In this document: piece after piece, positions 24,030 to 35,407 of the stretch
Layout of the letters: the number at the start of each line of letters is the position of its first letter
Position numbering within the stretch: position 1 is the first letter of the stretch
Source of the DNA: Primulina eburnea
Taxonomy: Eukaryota; Streptophyta; Magnoliopsida; Lamiales; Gesneriaceae
NCBI RefSeq assembly: GCF_022965805.1
Contig: NC_133104.1
Location: forward strand, 40,902,682-40,966,681
Direction of reading: 5' to 3'
Length of the DNA: 64,000 nt
Notes under the pieces: generated by a model
What the model was told of the DNA's origin: nothing
The model's input: only the letters and a program-made list of their open reading frames with translations
The model's database searches: none
Made by a program: the position numbers and the translations under genes

Positions 24030-24194
24030 ACTGGAGGCAACTTCGTCTTCTCTCTCTCTCACACACACGAACTAAAAGCTCCACACCAGGAAAAGCAAAA
24101 CTTGGCCCGTTGTCGAATTCTACGTACAGGGATGCCTACATCCGATGGGTTCTAGGCATCAGTAAATTGATTTCCGCATGTGCTCGTGTGGTCG
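24030..24194 (+). promoter_or_regulatory. Probable 5' UTR exon of the NAL1-like gene
   Basis: After a CT/CA tract (TCTCTCTCTCTCACACACAC) the sequence runs to GTGGTCG|GTGAGT, a strong donor at 24195. The matching acceptor would be TTCTCTGCAG at 25138-25147, 11 bases before the start codon. Inferred from signals only; the transcription start is unknown. Confidence 0.4.
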
Positions 24195-25158
24195 GTGAGT
24201 TTGCAACATCCAATTTTCACTCTTTTCCCTCCGTTAGTAATCGTCTTTCTTTTGCAACAATTTCTGTTTACCGTCTGATTTTGCTAGACTGTGACTATGA
24301 GTTTGTAAAAAATATTTGCTTTTGATCAGTGGGCTGTGTTTTAGCCTGTCATAACCAATTAGATCGATCAGTGGGAAGCAACAACATAGCAAGAGTGAAG
24401 AGAGAAGCTTCTTTGCCGTCAGCTTCAATTCTCAATGTAGTCTATTGTTTGATGTTTAATTGTTTAAGTTTTCAAGATTTTGGTCTGCCGTCTGCGCTTT
24501 ATATTTTTTTACACACTGCGTTTATTTCTTTTACATTTGATGTTGATATTTTGTTAGATGCAGAACCCCGCTAGATACTAAGATTCTAGCTATCTATAAT
24601 TTGTAGTACCAATACACTATCTGGGTTATTAGGCAAAATGTAAAACAAATATCATTTGTCTTCAAACTTTTTTCATTCAAAGGAGTCTCAGGTTTTCCTT
24701 GTTTGCAAATATCCTAGCATTTAGCTGCTTCCGCAGTTACCAAACAAGTTATAATGTTGTTACATTTCAAATTCCAATATCTTTGCGCCATTAGAAAGTA
24801 TAAGCTCCAAGAAAGTAAAATTTTCCTTTTATTTACTGTACCTTGCATAACACGATGCAGACTGCACAAACTGAAGCAAAGACACCAGGAAGTTTTTTCC
24901 CCTTGAATTCTTTACTCGAATGTCATACAATGGTATTTGGGAATTTACCGATTTTTACCTAGAAAACCCATGTCTTTTTTCCGCTACCCCTATTGTTAGA
25001 AGTATGTCTTCACTTTTATATTCATGCCCTAATGATCAATAAAATTGACCCACAAAGTTTTGTGGAATGAGTATACTGTATAGATGAGTATTTTAGAACA
25101 GCCTTTTGATGTTCACTCCTTGCAGGAAGTTGATACTTTCTCTGCAGTGAATTAATCG

Positions 25159-28039
25159 ATGGAACATGTAAGGCCTATTTCAAGAGCCCATTGCTCAGGC
25201 TCAACACCATCAGACGGATCATCTTTGGATCTTGAGAAATACTGTTGCAACCATTCTTACCAGCCTTCATTTAGTCCACCTCTCCATCCCCATGCATCAG
25301 CTGGGCAGCACTGTGAGAGTAATGCTGCATACTTTTCATGGCCCTGTCGAATAAAAGATGATGCTGAAGAAAGGGCAAATTACTTCGCTAACCTACAGAA
25401 AGGGGTTTTGCCTGAAACTCTGGGCCATTTGCCAGAAGGTCAGCGAGCAAATACCTTGCTTGAGCTCATGACCATAAGAGCATTTCACAGCAAAATCTTG
25501 CGTTGTTACAGTCTTGGCACAGCAATTGGTTTTCGAATTCGGCGTGGTGTTTTGACGGATATACCTGCCATACTGGTATTTGTGTCAAGGAAAGTTCACA
25601 AGCAATGGCTTACTCCAATACAGTGCTTACCAACTGCTTTGGAGGTAATAACAAAGATGACCAGGCTGTAGTCATCTGCCCTTCACCTTTCCTGTTGAAG
25701 TTTTAAATTCATTTTATATAATACAAATGAAGATCAAACCTGAAAGTTTTATGAAATATTGCTAATTATCGATAAATTTTAATTCAAAATTTCTATTACT
25801 ACTCTCCCTTCTTTTGGTGCATGTATCTGTACTATATAATAAGGGAGAGAAAATCACTGATTATTTTTGGTCTCCTTGGTATGGCTTCCCCCCCTTCTAT
25901 TTCCTCTCTATATGCATTGATGAATCTATTGATTTGTCTAGCTTTTGATCTATTTGGTATATATTTTTTACTTTCTTAATACTCCATCATCTAATTATGA
26001 AATATTAAATTCTATTATTTTAGCTCTTAATTCTTTTATATGTTAAAGTTCACATCGCTTTAAAAATAATAGAATATATATTATTTCTTGATATTAAAAA
26101 ATGTCAGTGTTTTATCATATAAATGATTTAGGCATACGTAACGTGCACAGTTATCAGTATTCATAAAGCAGTAAGTGTTATCTTCAAACCTCCATAGGAG
26201 GTATAGGAATAGAGCGAATTGCTGAATATGCTGTGCTTCTCCGTCTGACTTGTCACTATTTTGCATTGATGTTGAGATTACATTCACACCTTCAGGGTCC
26301 AGGAGGTGTGTGGTGTGATGTGGATGTGGTTGAGTTTTCATATTTTGGTGCACCAGAGCCCACACCCAAGGAACAATTGTACACTGAGATTGTTGATGAC
26401 CTGCGTGGAAGTGATCCATGCATTGGATCGGGTTCTCAGGTAAATTTGAAAACTACTTACTGTTCTTAGTCTTATTGGAATCACCCATTTCTCCGAACAT
26501 TTATGTTTCATTCATGTTTAGCCAGTTCCTTGCCACTTACAGCATCTCCACTTTATTTGCAAATGTCAGGTTGCAAATCAGGAAACTTATGGTACCTTGG
26601 GTGCTATCGTAAGGAGCCAAACAGGGAATCGACAAGTTGGTTTTCTCACTAATCGTCACGTTGCAGTTGATTTAGACTACCCGAATCAAAAGATGTTTCA
26701 TCCTTTACCACCAACACTTGGACCCGGTGTTTATCTTGGTGCAGTTGAGAGAGCAACTTCTTTCATCAGGGATGACCTCTGGTTTGGGATATTTGCTGGC
26801 ATTAATCCAGGTTAGTTTTATCAAGTCAATTTTCATTTTCATATTTTGTATGACAAAAGATTTAAAATATCAATTGCGGAGTAACATCAATGTAATAAGT
26901 ATCAATTTTATGGAAATGGGAGTGTGTCTATCTTTTCCCGTCTTTTCAAATGTTAGTTAACATTTCCAATTTTCTAAGTACTCATCGACTGAGATGTACA
27001 ATTTCATGATATTTGATTTTACTTGCAGAGACATTTGTGAGAGCAGACGGAGCATTCATACCATTCACTGATGATTTTAGCATGACTGCCGTAACTACAT
27101 CTGTGAAAGGGATAGGAGAGATTGGAAATGTGAAAACCATAGACTTACAATCTTCAATTGACAGTCTTGTTGGAAAGCAAGTCACGAAGGTTGGAAGAAG
27201 CTCCGGTTTAACCACTGGCACTGTATTGGCATATGCTCTAGAGTACAATGATGAAAAAGGGATATGCTTTTTGACCGATTTTCTTGTCGTTGGTGAGAAC
27301 CAACAAACGTTTGACCTCGAAGGGGACAGTGGGAGTCTAATCATATTAAAAGGTGAAAATGGAGAGAAGCCAAGGCCTATTGGGATTATATGGGGTGGAA
27401 CTGCCAATAGGGGAAGGCTTAAACTAAAGGTTGGCCAGCCTCCGGAGAACTGGACTAGCGGTGTTGATCTTGGGCGCCTGCTCAATTTCCTCGAACTCGA
27501 TCTAATCACTTCTGATGAATCTCTACGAGGTTGGTCCATTTTGAATGTTCCACGTATTCTCACATTTATGGTTCATTTGAAATAAGATTTTGATCTAATA
27601 TACATGTGGAATCACTTTAGTTGCCGTTCAAGAACAAAGAGCGGCTTCCATGGTTGGATCCAATGCTGGGGACTCGTCACCTCCGGATATAATCCTTCCA
27701 AAAGACAAATCCAAGCCATTGGGTTTTCAAATCGAGCACATCCCATTGGAAAATGGTGTTGCCGGACCAGATATAAATTCATCACCAGTGGATGGTGGGT
27801 TTGATTTGGAAGACGGTCTCAACACAGGTCCAAGTTTCGAGCATCAATTCATACCTAGCTTTAATGGTGATCCTCTAATGCATCAAAACGATCAACAACA
27901 TAGGTTCGTGATATCTGAAAATCTATCTGAATTGAAGAATGCTTCAGATGAAGACATAAGCTTTTCGTTGCAGCTGGGCGAGAACGAGCCCAAGAGAAGG
28001 AAATCTGAGCATGGGCCGAGGATCAAAGAAGCGAAATGA
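25159..28039 (+). CDS. NARROW LEAF 1-like trypsin-fold serine protease
   Basis: Five exons, 25159-25644, 26296-26439, 26570-26810, 27029-27529 and 27621-28039, join in phase to 596 residues (rice NAL1 is 582). The catalytic triad is visible: His240 in LTNRHVAVD, Asp297 in FVRADGAF and Ser391 in GDSGS. Spacings of 57 and 94 residues equal those I recall for rice NAL1. Also conserved are AEERANYFANLQKG, MTIRAFHSKIL, GPGGVWCDVDVVEFSYFGAP, GVYLGAVERATSFI and RPIGIIWGGTANRGRL. The C terminus has SFSLQLGENEPKRRKS, a short repressor-like LxL stretch plus a basic nuclear-signal-like patch. In rice NAL1 controls leaf width, vein and spikelet number, acting in part on TOPLESS-type co-repressors. Arabidopsis homologue At3g12950 is the likely syntenic match. 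Confidence 0.95.
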
Positions 28040-28169
28040 TTCCAAACTCGAGGTGTTTTCATTCCATTTACCAGTTCCGAGTGTCCGGTTTCATGAGATG
28101 TGAATCCCGGCAGGTTCCAATGTTGTAATATGTAACATAACATCGCCACAATAAGCAAAGACATACATA

Positions 28170-29390
28170 ACATCGAAATATATATATATTTCGAGCTTTT
28201 AAAATTTCTTTAACGAAATTTACTATCCAAATAATAATTCAAATAGCTCACAAATAGATTAAAAGATTTCGAGCAGAACTTGAGCAAAAAAATTAAAAAA
28301 TTTCGAGTTTCGAATTGATTTTGAATATATTTAATTCAAGTTCAATTCGAAACTTAAAATTTTATTAATATTCGACTCGATTTGGTTTGTTTATAACTTT
28401 AGTTTGAAATCATGTCTTCTTTTTAATTTGAAGTAGCACGGTATAAACTGCGGAGCTTAAATTTTATTAAAAATTATAATTATAAATATAATAATTTTTT
28501 AAATTGTGTAGATAATTTTTTTAATGATATTGATTAAAAAATTATAAAATACATGATACTAATAGTAATTATGTCAAACATTTTAGAATTAATAAAATAT
28601 GAAATAATAATATCAAAATTGGCAATGAACCGATTTTATTCGAGAATTCGGTTTGATTAATTCAGAAGTTCGATTTTTCTTTTTATAAAAATGATTTAAA
28701 TCAGTTTATTTGATTCGATTTCACTTATTTTCATAACATATCGGCTAAAACCTCTTAAACCGAGTAATAAAATTCATTATTTTTATATCCAATTTTTAAA
28801 ATAGAATTCTAATGTTTGAATTTTTTTCCCTGAAGATTAAACCGAATTTTTTGACAGAATGAAATCTACCCAAAATATTTCATAAAAAACCAAACAAAAA
28901 GAACCGATTCATTCATATCAAGCGAATTTTTGGGAAAAAAATAAAATAAAATAAAATACTTTCTATTAAAACTTCTAACAAAAATTAAAAATATATTAAA
29001 AAAAATTGAATTTCGTACACACCTTATTTTGGAAATTTTGTTTATATATTATTATTAAATTTAAAATACTATTACTATTATTAATTTATTTCATATTCTC
29101 TATTATTGTCTTTTGTAAATATTATAATTAGGCTATTATATTATAAATAACTTGAGCAATAAAAAATTAATTAAATTTATCAAAATATTGAAAAAAATAA
29201 AGTTTTCATAACCCCTTGAAAAATTAAAAGTCGCCTCTCAATTTTTTTTTTTATAAAAAAGTTGGGCATGGAATTTCAAACACTTTTTTTTTTTATTTGA
29301 AAAACTTAAAATATGATATTTTCGTAAATAAATAATTATTTATTATTTAAATAAAAAAAACCCAAAGTTAAAGAATTCTTATGATTAGTA

Positions 29391-29424
<34 letters not shown>

Positions 29425-29450
29425 TACTAATGCTAGTTTGAACACAACTG
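28170..29450. other. AT-rich intergenic DNA
   Basis: Very AT-rich with poly-A/T runs. The stretch 28260-28390 holds repeated TCGAGTTTCGAATTG / TTCAAGTTCAATTCGA phrases seen in degraded plant transposons. A (TTA)n microsatellite lies at 29391-29423. No gene. Confidence 0.4.
29391..29423. repeat. (TTA)n microsatellite
   Basis: About eleven ATT trinucleotides in a row, just before the leader of the oxygenase gene. Confidence 0.95.
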
Positions 29451-29479
29451 GAATTCCTAATCGACGAGGAAGTAGAAGC

Positions 29480-30105
29480 TCAAAGAAAAACCACAAACTA
29501 TTGGGAATTCGATGATTCGAAGGTTCTCTCTCCATTTGACAGGATCTATATTGTTGAAGTTAGTCGGAACTGGAGTTTTCACGACCTCAAATCCGGCATC
29601 TTGAAGCTTTGTTGAAGGTGGGTTTCATTTCTTGAGCCCCCACTGGCTCATATTGTTCTTGTGATTTATCTACGTTCTTCGCGCTTATTGTACTATTTTG
29701 ATTGTAAAATATTGTCACATTTCTTAGATGGTTGATAGTGATGGTAAAGAATGGCAAGCTTGAAACTTTATGTATATTAATTTGGTTATGGAAACCACCA
29801 CATTGAATTTGGTTCTTTTTTATTTTTAAAGAAAAAGACACGATTTTTCATTTTAGTTGTTTCGGTTTGGTGGATGTTCACTGGAATTTTGGTTAATTTC
29901 AGGGTAAGTGAATTCGTTTTTTGTTGTAATGCGCTGCAGATTTCTCTTGTAAATCAGAATCACCTATTTCATCAAATGAATTTTTGCCTTGAATTCAATT
30001 ATCAATAATTCTATCTTTCTGATAATATACATTAATTTATGCAGCAGGGCGTTGGAAATTTGGTTGTTTTACTATCCTGTATAATTGGAGTCTCTTCAGA
30101 ATACC
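29480..30105 (+). promoter_or_regulatory. 5' UTR exon and intron of the oxygenase-like gene
   Basis: A donor-like GAAG|GTGGGT at 29617-29618 and an acceptor TTTATGCAG ending at 30044 bracket a 5' UTR intron. The leader then continues to the ATG at 30106. An upstream in-frame TTG is not needed as a start. Confidence 0.45.
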
Positions 30106-32839
30106 ATGGCAGGCAACGGCCTGCCAACATTGGCTCGAGTAAAACTGGTCGATCTAATACCACTTGAAGGTCTTCCATCGGAAGCATACAAGTTGTCCGT
30201 CTCAACATTGTCCCAATCATTGGTTCAGTATTCGGCTGCCATTATCCAATTACCTATCTGTGATGCGGCTCTTTTGAGGTCCTGTCTTGAGTCTTCTCGA
30301 CTCTACTTTCTTCACAGGCCACCCTTTCCTTCCACAGATGTAATTAATGATTCCCGTGAATGGTGTAAAACATCTGGTTACCACACAGATCCTCAAATGT
30401 GGCAAGAGACTTATGATTTCAGACCTGGGGTTACTTCTGCCGAACACGCTAATGAAACTGAAATCCCTCCATCCGGTTTAGTTGACATTTTCGGGCTGCT
30501 TGGAAAAGCGTGTAGAGGCGTATTGGATGCCATGGCCTTTTATTTAAATCTCCGTAGTTTGCCTTTCACTGAAATACTCGATAATGTTCCTTTGAGAAAT
30601 CGGGAAGTATCATCATCTGTACTGTCCGTTTGTTGTCATGGAAGACCTTCTTTTGTGCATCATAATTTAACTGCTCGAGAAGATGGCCAGCTAGTTATGT
30701 TCTCTGATCACGATGAGCATCAGGTTGACAGAAGCCTATTAACCCTTGTCAAGTCAGATAAGGCTGGCTTGCATATAAGAGATTTTCATGGTCATTGGGT
30801 TCTTGTGGATGGTGATCTTGGGCCTAATGAAGCAATTATATATCCTGGTCTTGCTTTATATCAGGCAACGGCAGGTTACATCAACGCTGCACTGTATCGA
30901 ACAGATACAAGTAATCTGCAGAGCACTATGTATGGTCGTTGTTCTCTTGCATTCAAACTCATGCCTAAATCCATGACCACCATAAATTGTTCAGAGATGC
31001 AAGCTGCTGGCTATGGGGTTGACTCTCAGTTCCTGCTTCCTATGCCAGTTGATGATTTCATGCAAAGATCTACCGATCAACTTCTAAACAGGAACAATTT
31101 TGCAACTTTTAATTTCCCTGCAACCCAAGAAGGTTGGGAATTGGTTCATCTTCTCCTTTGCTGTCACATATTTTGGGAAGTGTGGTAGTGTAAATATCTC
31201 TGTGTGGATAAGTAATTGAATGTGCGTGCCAAAAAGTCTGTTTTTCCCCCGACAATCTCATTACTTGCTGTCTGAAGTAGTAAAATGTGTATTTTTCTGC
31301 AAACATGAATTAAGTATGACCCATGTGGGAGATATCGCTTATCTGCAACTTTATTAATTCACAATCCAACTTTTTTAGTCTTTTCCTGTGTTAGTTATTT
31401 CGTCAGATATTTATGAGGATGCAGTTTTCCATTCCTCTTAGCTATCTGGTTGTTTGATTTAAATGGTTAAGCACAAATTCCCACCCTTCCATGCATGATG
31501 CATTGAAATCAAATGATGAAGATATCATATGATTGAATGTGAACTATAAATGAGGGTGAGGAACTCAAACTTTATTAATTCACAATCCAACTTTTTTAGT
31601 CTTTTCCTTTGTTAGTTATTTCCTCACATATTTATGAGGATGCGGTTTTCCATACCTCTTAGCTATCTGATTGTTTGATTTAAATGGGTAAGCACAAATT
31701 CCCACCCTTCCATGCATGATACATCGAAATCAAATGATGAAGATAGCATATGATTGAATGTGAACTATAAATGAGGGTGAGGAACTCAAACAAGCACTGG
31801 TAGTGTCCTGTAAAGGACTTTTGATGATGACATCTCTATTAGACTAGGCATGTTTCTTTTGGAATTTGCAAAGCATGCTTTGATTTGTATTTTATGACCA
31901 TAATATTGGTGTTCTTTCTTAGTAGTTAAAAGATAATTTTGTTCATTACTTTTTCCAGTTGTTAGTTTGGAATATTTGTAATAGCTTGAATTGTCAAGGG
32001 GAAACCAATTAGCACCATAAATTAAACATTTTCGGGAGTAAGATTTATTTATTCTGTTTTTGTGACAGTAGGGGTAAATATCCTGATAACAAGAAGCGGA
32101 GATTTCCCACTCTGCATATAATTAAACAACCCAACTTTCTTTGAACACAAAGTAGTAGTCTCGTTTTACATCATCCAGAGCATTGTAAGTGCATCAGTTT
32201 TTGCACATCCGAGGGAGAAGAATAAAAGCGGAGTATATTGATTTAGAAGTTTTGCTATCAAAATATGGAACTTATACTTCATGTCAAATTAAGAAAAGGA
32301 GCCGATATAATTTGTGTCATCAATGGGAGAGCCATTGTTTATTCATAATTTGTTGCACCTTTAGATTTCAAAGTTCAAGAAAAATGGTATGAACGGCCAT
32401 TTGTATAACAAAGATTGCTTCGTAAAACTTTTCCCTGTTGTCTAGTTGCTCTCTGTACAAAGTTTATAATAACAGTTTCTTGGATTGATTAAATGCTGGT
32501 ACAGGATCTACAAAACCAATGATGGGGCGGAAGAAAAACAATTCGAGGGAAAAACCTCTTCCGCCCTCAAAGAGGCTTCGTCTTGAGGCACAGAGAGTCC
32601 TAAAAGAGAGGATTCAAGATATTGCTGATAAGAAAGGCATTAAGTTGAGATTCTGCACTTTAAAGGAATGTGAGAATCACATTCAGTCACTTGAGAGTCC
32701 GTGTGCAAATATAAGGATGGAGATTGGATGGCCACCTGGAGTTCCGTTTGTTCATCCGCATGATCTCCCTAACAAGGCAAAGATTGGGTTGCTTGAAACC
32801 TATGAGCCTGGATGGTCCGAGACTAATAGTATTGAATAA
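30106..32839 (+). CDS. 2OG-Fe(II) oxygenase-like protein (At3g12940 type)
   Basis: Two coding exons, 30106-31132 and 32505-32839, join in phase (CAAGAAG to GATCTACA) to 453 residues. ATG at 30106 sits in ACCATGG. The middle resembles the oxygenase fold: VDRSLLTLVKSDKAGLHIRD, GHWVLVDGDLGPNEAIIYPG, ALYQATAGY and GRCSLAFKLMP, the last with the Arg-x-Ser that binds 2-oxoglutarate. The metal ligands are unusual: the HxD pair reads EHQVD and the distal His position reads ALYRT. The C-terminal exon is very basic, then conserved (KPLPPSKRLRLEAQRVLKER, ADKKGIKLRFC, GWPPGVPFVHPHDLPNKAK), and is unlike ordinary small-molecule dioxygenases. Substrate unknown. Its place between the NAL1-like and Iojap-like genes matches At3g12940. 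Confidence 0.85.
31349..31790. repeat. 221-bp tandem duplication in the oxygenase intron
   Basis: Two head-to-tail copies of a 221-base unit (with CACAATCCAACTTTTTTAGT, CCACCCTTCCATGCATGA and TGAACTATAAATGAGGGTGA), differing at only a few positions, within the 1.37-kb intron. Confidence 0.93.
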
Positions 32840-34346
32840 GCTCAATGAAGCACAAAATGCCATCTTCATAACCGGTAACTTTGATACTTGTGACTTATTT
32901 TGTTAATTTGCTGACCGTGCTACGTTATCTTCCATCTCTGAGTGCATGTTTTTCTCTGAACTGGGCTTCCTGCCTCCGAAATTCGAATTGTCATCCTTGA
33001 TTTTCCCTTTGCTGCTGCTTTCCATTTATAAAGAAAAAATGTTATTTTTGGTAAACGTGACATGTAAATTTTGAATGGAGCTGCAGGTTAAACTTGTAAA
33101 TGGATGTAGAGAATGAGTTCAATGTAAGAACTTCTTGAATTTGAACGTATGAAAAACTATCCTGATTTTATATTCTAATGAATTCATCAATGGCTTCCGT
33201 GTCGTGTCTTTTGGAGTTTCAGTTTCGGTATCTATTCATTCACTGAAAGCCTGTTCCTAGTTCTACTGTGATGATTAGATGTTGGCATCGTCCGTAATTC
33301 AACTGCTCATCCAGACATGGTAAGTGTCATGTTATAACACAAACACCGAGCTTGAGGGGGTTTTATCCCACCAGAATTTTCGACTCTCATTTCTGTCAAT
33401 TTGTTTTGCAGGAATTGGTTCTTACTCATGGGGTGAACAGTCCTAGACCGCTTGGCAGCAGCTTTATGCCTCGTGCCGAGGCTGCTTTTTTGTAACCGGG
33501 AATAGAAAAAATCTATCTAAACGCATAAATCTTGAGAACAGAGTAGGATTGATTATGTCTCGCTAAATTATATTGTGCTTGTTGGATATGATGTGGAGTT
33601 AGTGTAAGATAAATAATGATGATATATTTGGATTGAATGATAAAGTTTGGGATTTTGATGAATATAAATGATATTGTATTTGGTTTTGGACATATTTTTT
33701 GTTTGCTACAATAAAATTAATTGTCATCCTAAAAACATAATGATTCCATCAGTATTCACTCGTATGAGTTATCCAAACACAGATATATGTAATTTGAAAA
33801 TATAATCACATAAAATATTATTGATTTACCATTTTTGTCTTTCTACGAAAATTATTTTTTTAATATTTATCAAACAAAATAACCCCAATATTTTGCTGTA
33901 AATAGAGATTGTGATACATTTTGTGTTTTCCCAAGAAAAAATTTACTATGGCGGGTACCGACTGAATAAAACCCAACCAGATTACATCAATACAGAACCC
34001 AATATGTACATCTGGAATTCAAAATGCCTATTGTCTCCCATCAAAGCAATGATAATACAAGAAGCAGATGCATGTTTCTCCAGACAACACTGCACTGTGG
34101 TAAAACAACCTCGGTGATCCGGACACGAGACGATGCATAGGAATAGTCAAAGAGAGTGCACAGGCTCCTTTCAACAAGAGTAGCATTGTCATGCATCATG
34201 ATTAGATCTGAAGAATGCGTCGTCTGCTATAATTTTCAACCACCAAATCGTTTGTTTTCAAAATGGTAGCACTATCGGAGTAGCATAGACATAGAACTCT
34301 TCCAACTTCCAAGTCGACCTCTCAGGCTTTCTCCGTGCACGCATCA
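32840..34346. other. 3' UTR of the oxygenase-like gene and intergenic DNA
   Basis: About the first 600 bases, up to GCTGCTTTTTTGTAACC near 33490, are likely 3' UTR or a downstream non-coding exon; an acceptor-like TTTTGCAG occurs at 33404-33411. The rest is AT-rich with no supported gene. Confidence 0.35.
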
Positions 34347-34504
34347 TCATACAAGTGAAAATAGCTTGCAAGACAAGCTTTCAGCATCATCATCAACCTC
34401 TGCACTAGCAGACTTCTGGTCATTGCTTCGGAAGACCAGTAGACCACCTTGCCGTACTTTCTGAACAAGTCATCAAACATATCGTCGGTATCTTCACCAA
34501 CACT
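34347..34504 (-). pseudogene. Decayed Iojap/RsfS (DG238-type) fragment
   Basis: On the minus strand an acceptor-like TTATTCCTTGCAG is followed by SVGEDTDDMFDDLFRKYGKV and VY in one frame, then NDQKSASAEVDDDAESLS in another, one base shifted. Together these match the linker of plant plastid Iojap proteins (At3g12930 type), which bind ribosomal protein L14 and silence ribosomes. After AESLS the similarity stops and a stop codon follows within eight codons. The Iojap core (its conserved YWTRFFI-like motif) is not found in 33.9-34.3 kb, and no transit-peptide exon is clear upstream. A TGCAAGC after the break could be a GC-type donor, but no further exon is seen. Confidence 0.72.
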
Positions 34505-34769
34505 CTGCAAGGAATAAGGTCTATCAATAATTCATGCAAGTTTAGTAATGATTCGGGGTGCAGAAAGTATCTGAATAAGCCATGTTCGCCGAAAATGATC
34601 GCCGGCAAAACACGTAGGCAACCAAAAATAGTTTATTTTCCTTGATTGGTTGAATTGAACAGAGCTAAGCTTCAGCAATCTTGCTCTGTGAAATTATTGT
34701 CTGAACCATATGTGTAAAACGGATATGGATCTGGATATGATCCAGTTAACACCTAATTGGGCCAGCAGC

Positions 34770-34999
34770 TCAAGCTGGGCCCATAAAGTTTTGGCCCTAC
34801 TACAATCAAATAAGTTAAGGCCCATATAATTTCCTTTTTTCATAAAGTGGCCCTTATGTTTCTGATTGAATTGCAAGTGGGCCCAACATATCGATTTATA
34901 TGCCCCCAAAAGCGCACACAGAAACCTAACCCTAATTTAGCCGAACTTCACACCCTCAGTCCAGGCCCTGTTCACAGGCAGTCCGCGAAAATACGCAGA
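34770..34999 (+). promoter_or_regulatory. RPL27 promoter: site II, TATA and telo box
   Basis: Site II motifs TGGGCCCATAAAG (about 34775), AGGCCCATAT (about 34816) and GTGGGCCCAAC (about 34877), a TATA-like GATTTATATG (34893-34902) and a telo-box AACCCTAAT (about 34929) precede the start codon at 35000. This is the standard arrangement for plant cytosolic ribosomal-protein genes. Confidence 0.8.
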
Positions 35000-35407
35000 A
35001 TGGTGAAGTTCCTGAAGCCGAACAAGGCGGTGATCCTTCTGCAGGGACGGTTTGCTGGTCACAAAGCGACGATCGTGAAGAACTACGACGACGGTACTCG
35101 CGATCGACCCTACGGCTACTGCCTCGTCGCGGGAATCGCCAAGTACCCTAGTAAGGTAATCCGGAAGGACTCTGCCAAGAAGCAGGCCAAGAAGTCACGC
35201 GTGAAGGCCTTCGTCAAGCTCGTCAACTACAATCACATTATGCCCACACGATACACGCTCGATGTCGATCTTAAAGACATCGTCGCCCCTGATGCGCTAG
35301 TCTCTCGTGACAAGAAGGTGACTGCTTGCAAGGAGATCAAGTCAAGGTTCGAGGAGAGGTTTAAGACTGGGAAGAATCGTTGGTTTTTCTCTAAGCTCAG
35401 GTTTTAA
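35000..35407 (+). CDS. RPL27: 60S ribosomal protein L27 (eL27)
   Basis: Intronless frame of 135 residues, the usual eL27 length. It starts [20 protein letters not shown], with the KOW-type [18 protein letters not shown], and ends [20 protein letters not shown] at 35000 is chosen over upstream codons because it gives the exact family N terminus and follows the leader. Codon use is GC-richer than neighbouring DNA, as expected for a highly expressed housekeeping gene. Product joins the large cytosolic ribosomal subunit. The intronless form, with its own site II/telo-box promoter, fits the Arabidopsis RPL27 genes. It is divergently arranged with the Iojap fragment. Confidence 0.98.
   Translation: MVKFLKPNKAVILLQGRFAGHKATIVKNYDDGTRDRPYGYCLVAGIAKYPSKVIRKDSAKKQAKKSRVKAFVKLVNYNHIMPTRYTLDVDLKDIVAPDALVSRDKKVTACKEIKSRFEERFKTGKNRWFFSKLRF

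Noticed and set aside
26982..27563. 193-codon minus-strand frame
   Set aside because: It is the antisense shadow of the large NAL1-like exon, which has full protein similarity on the plus strand.
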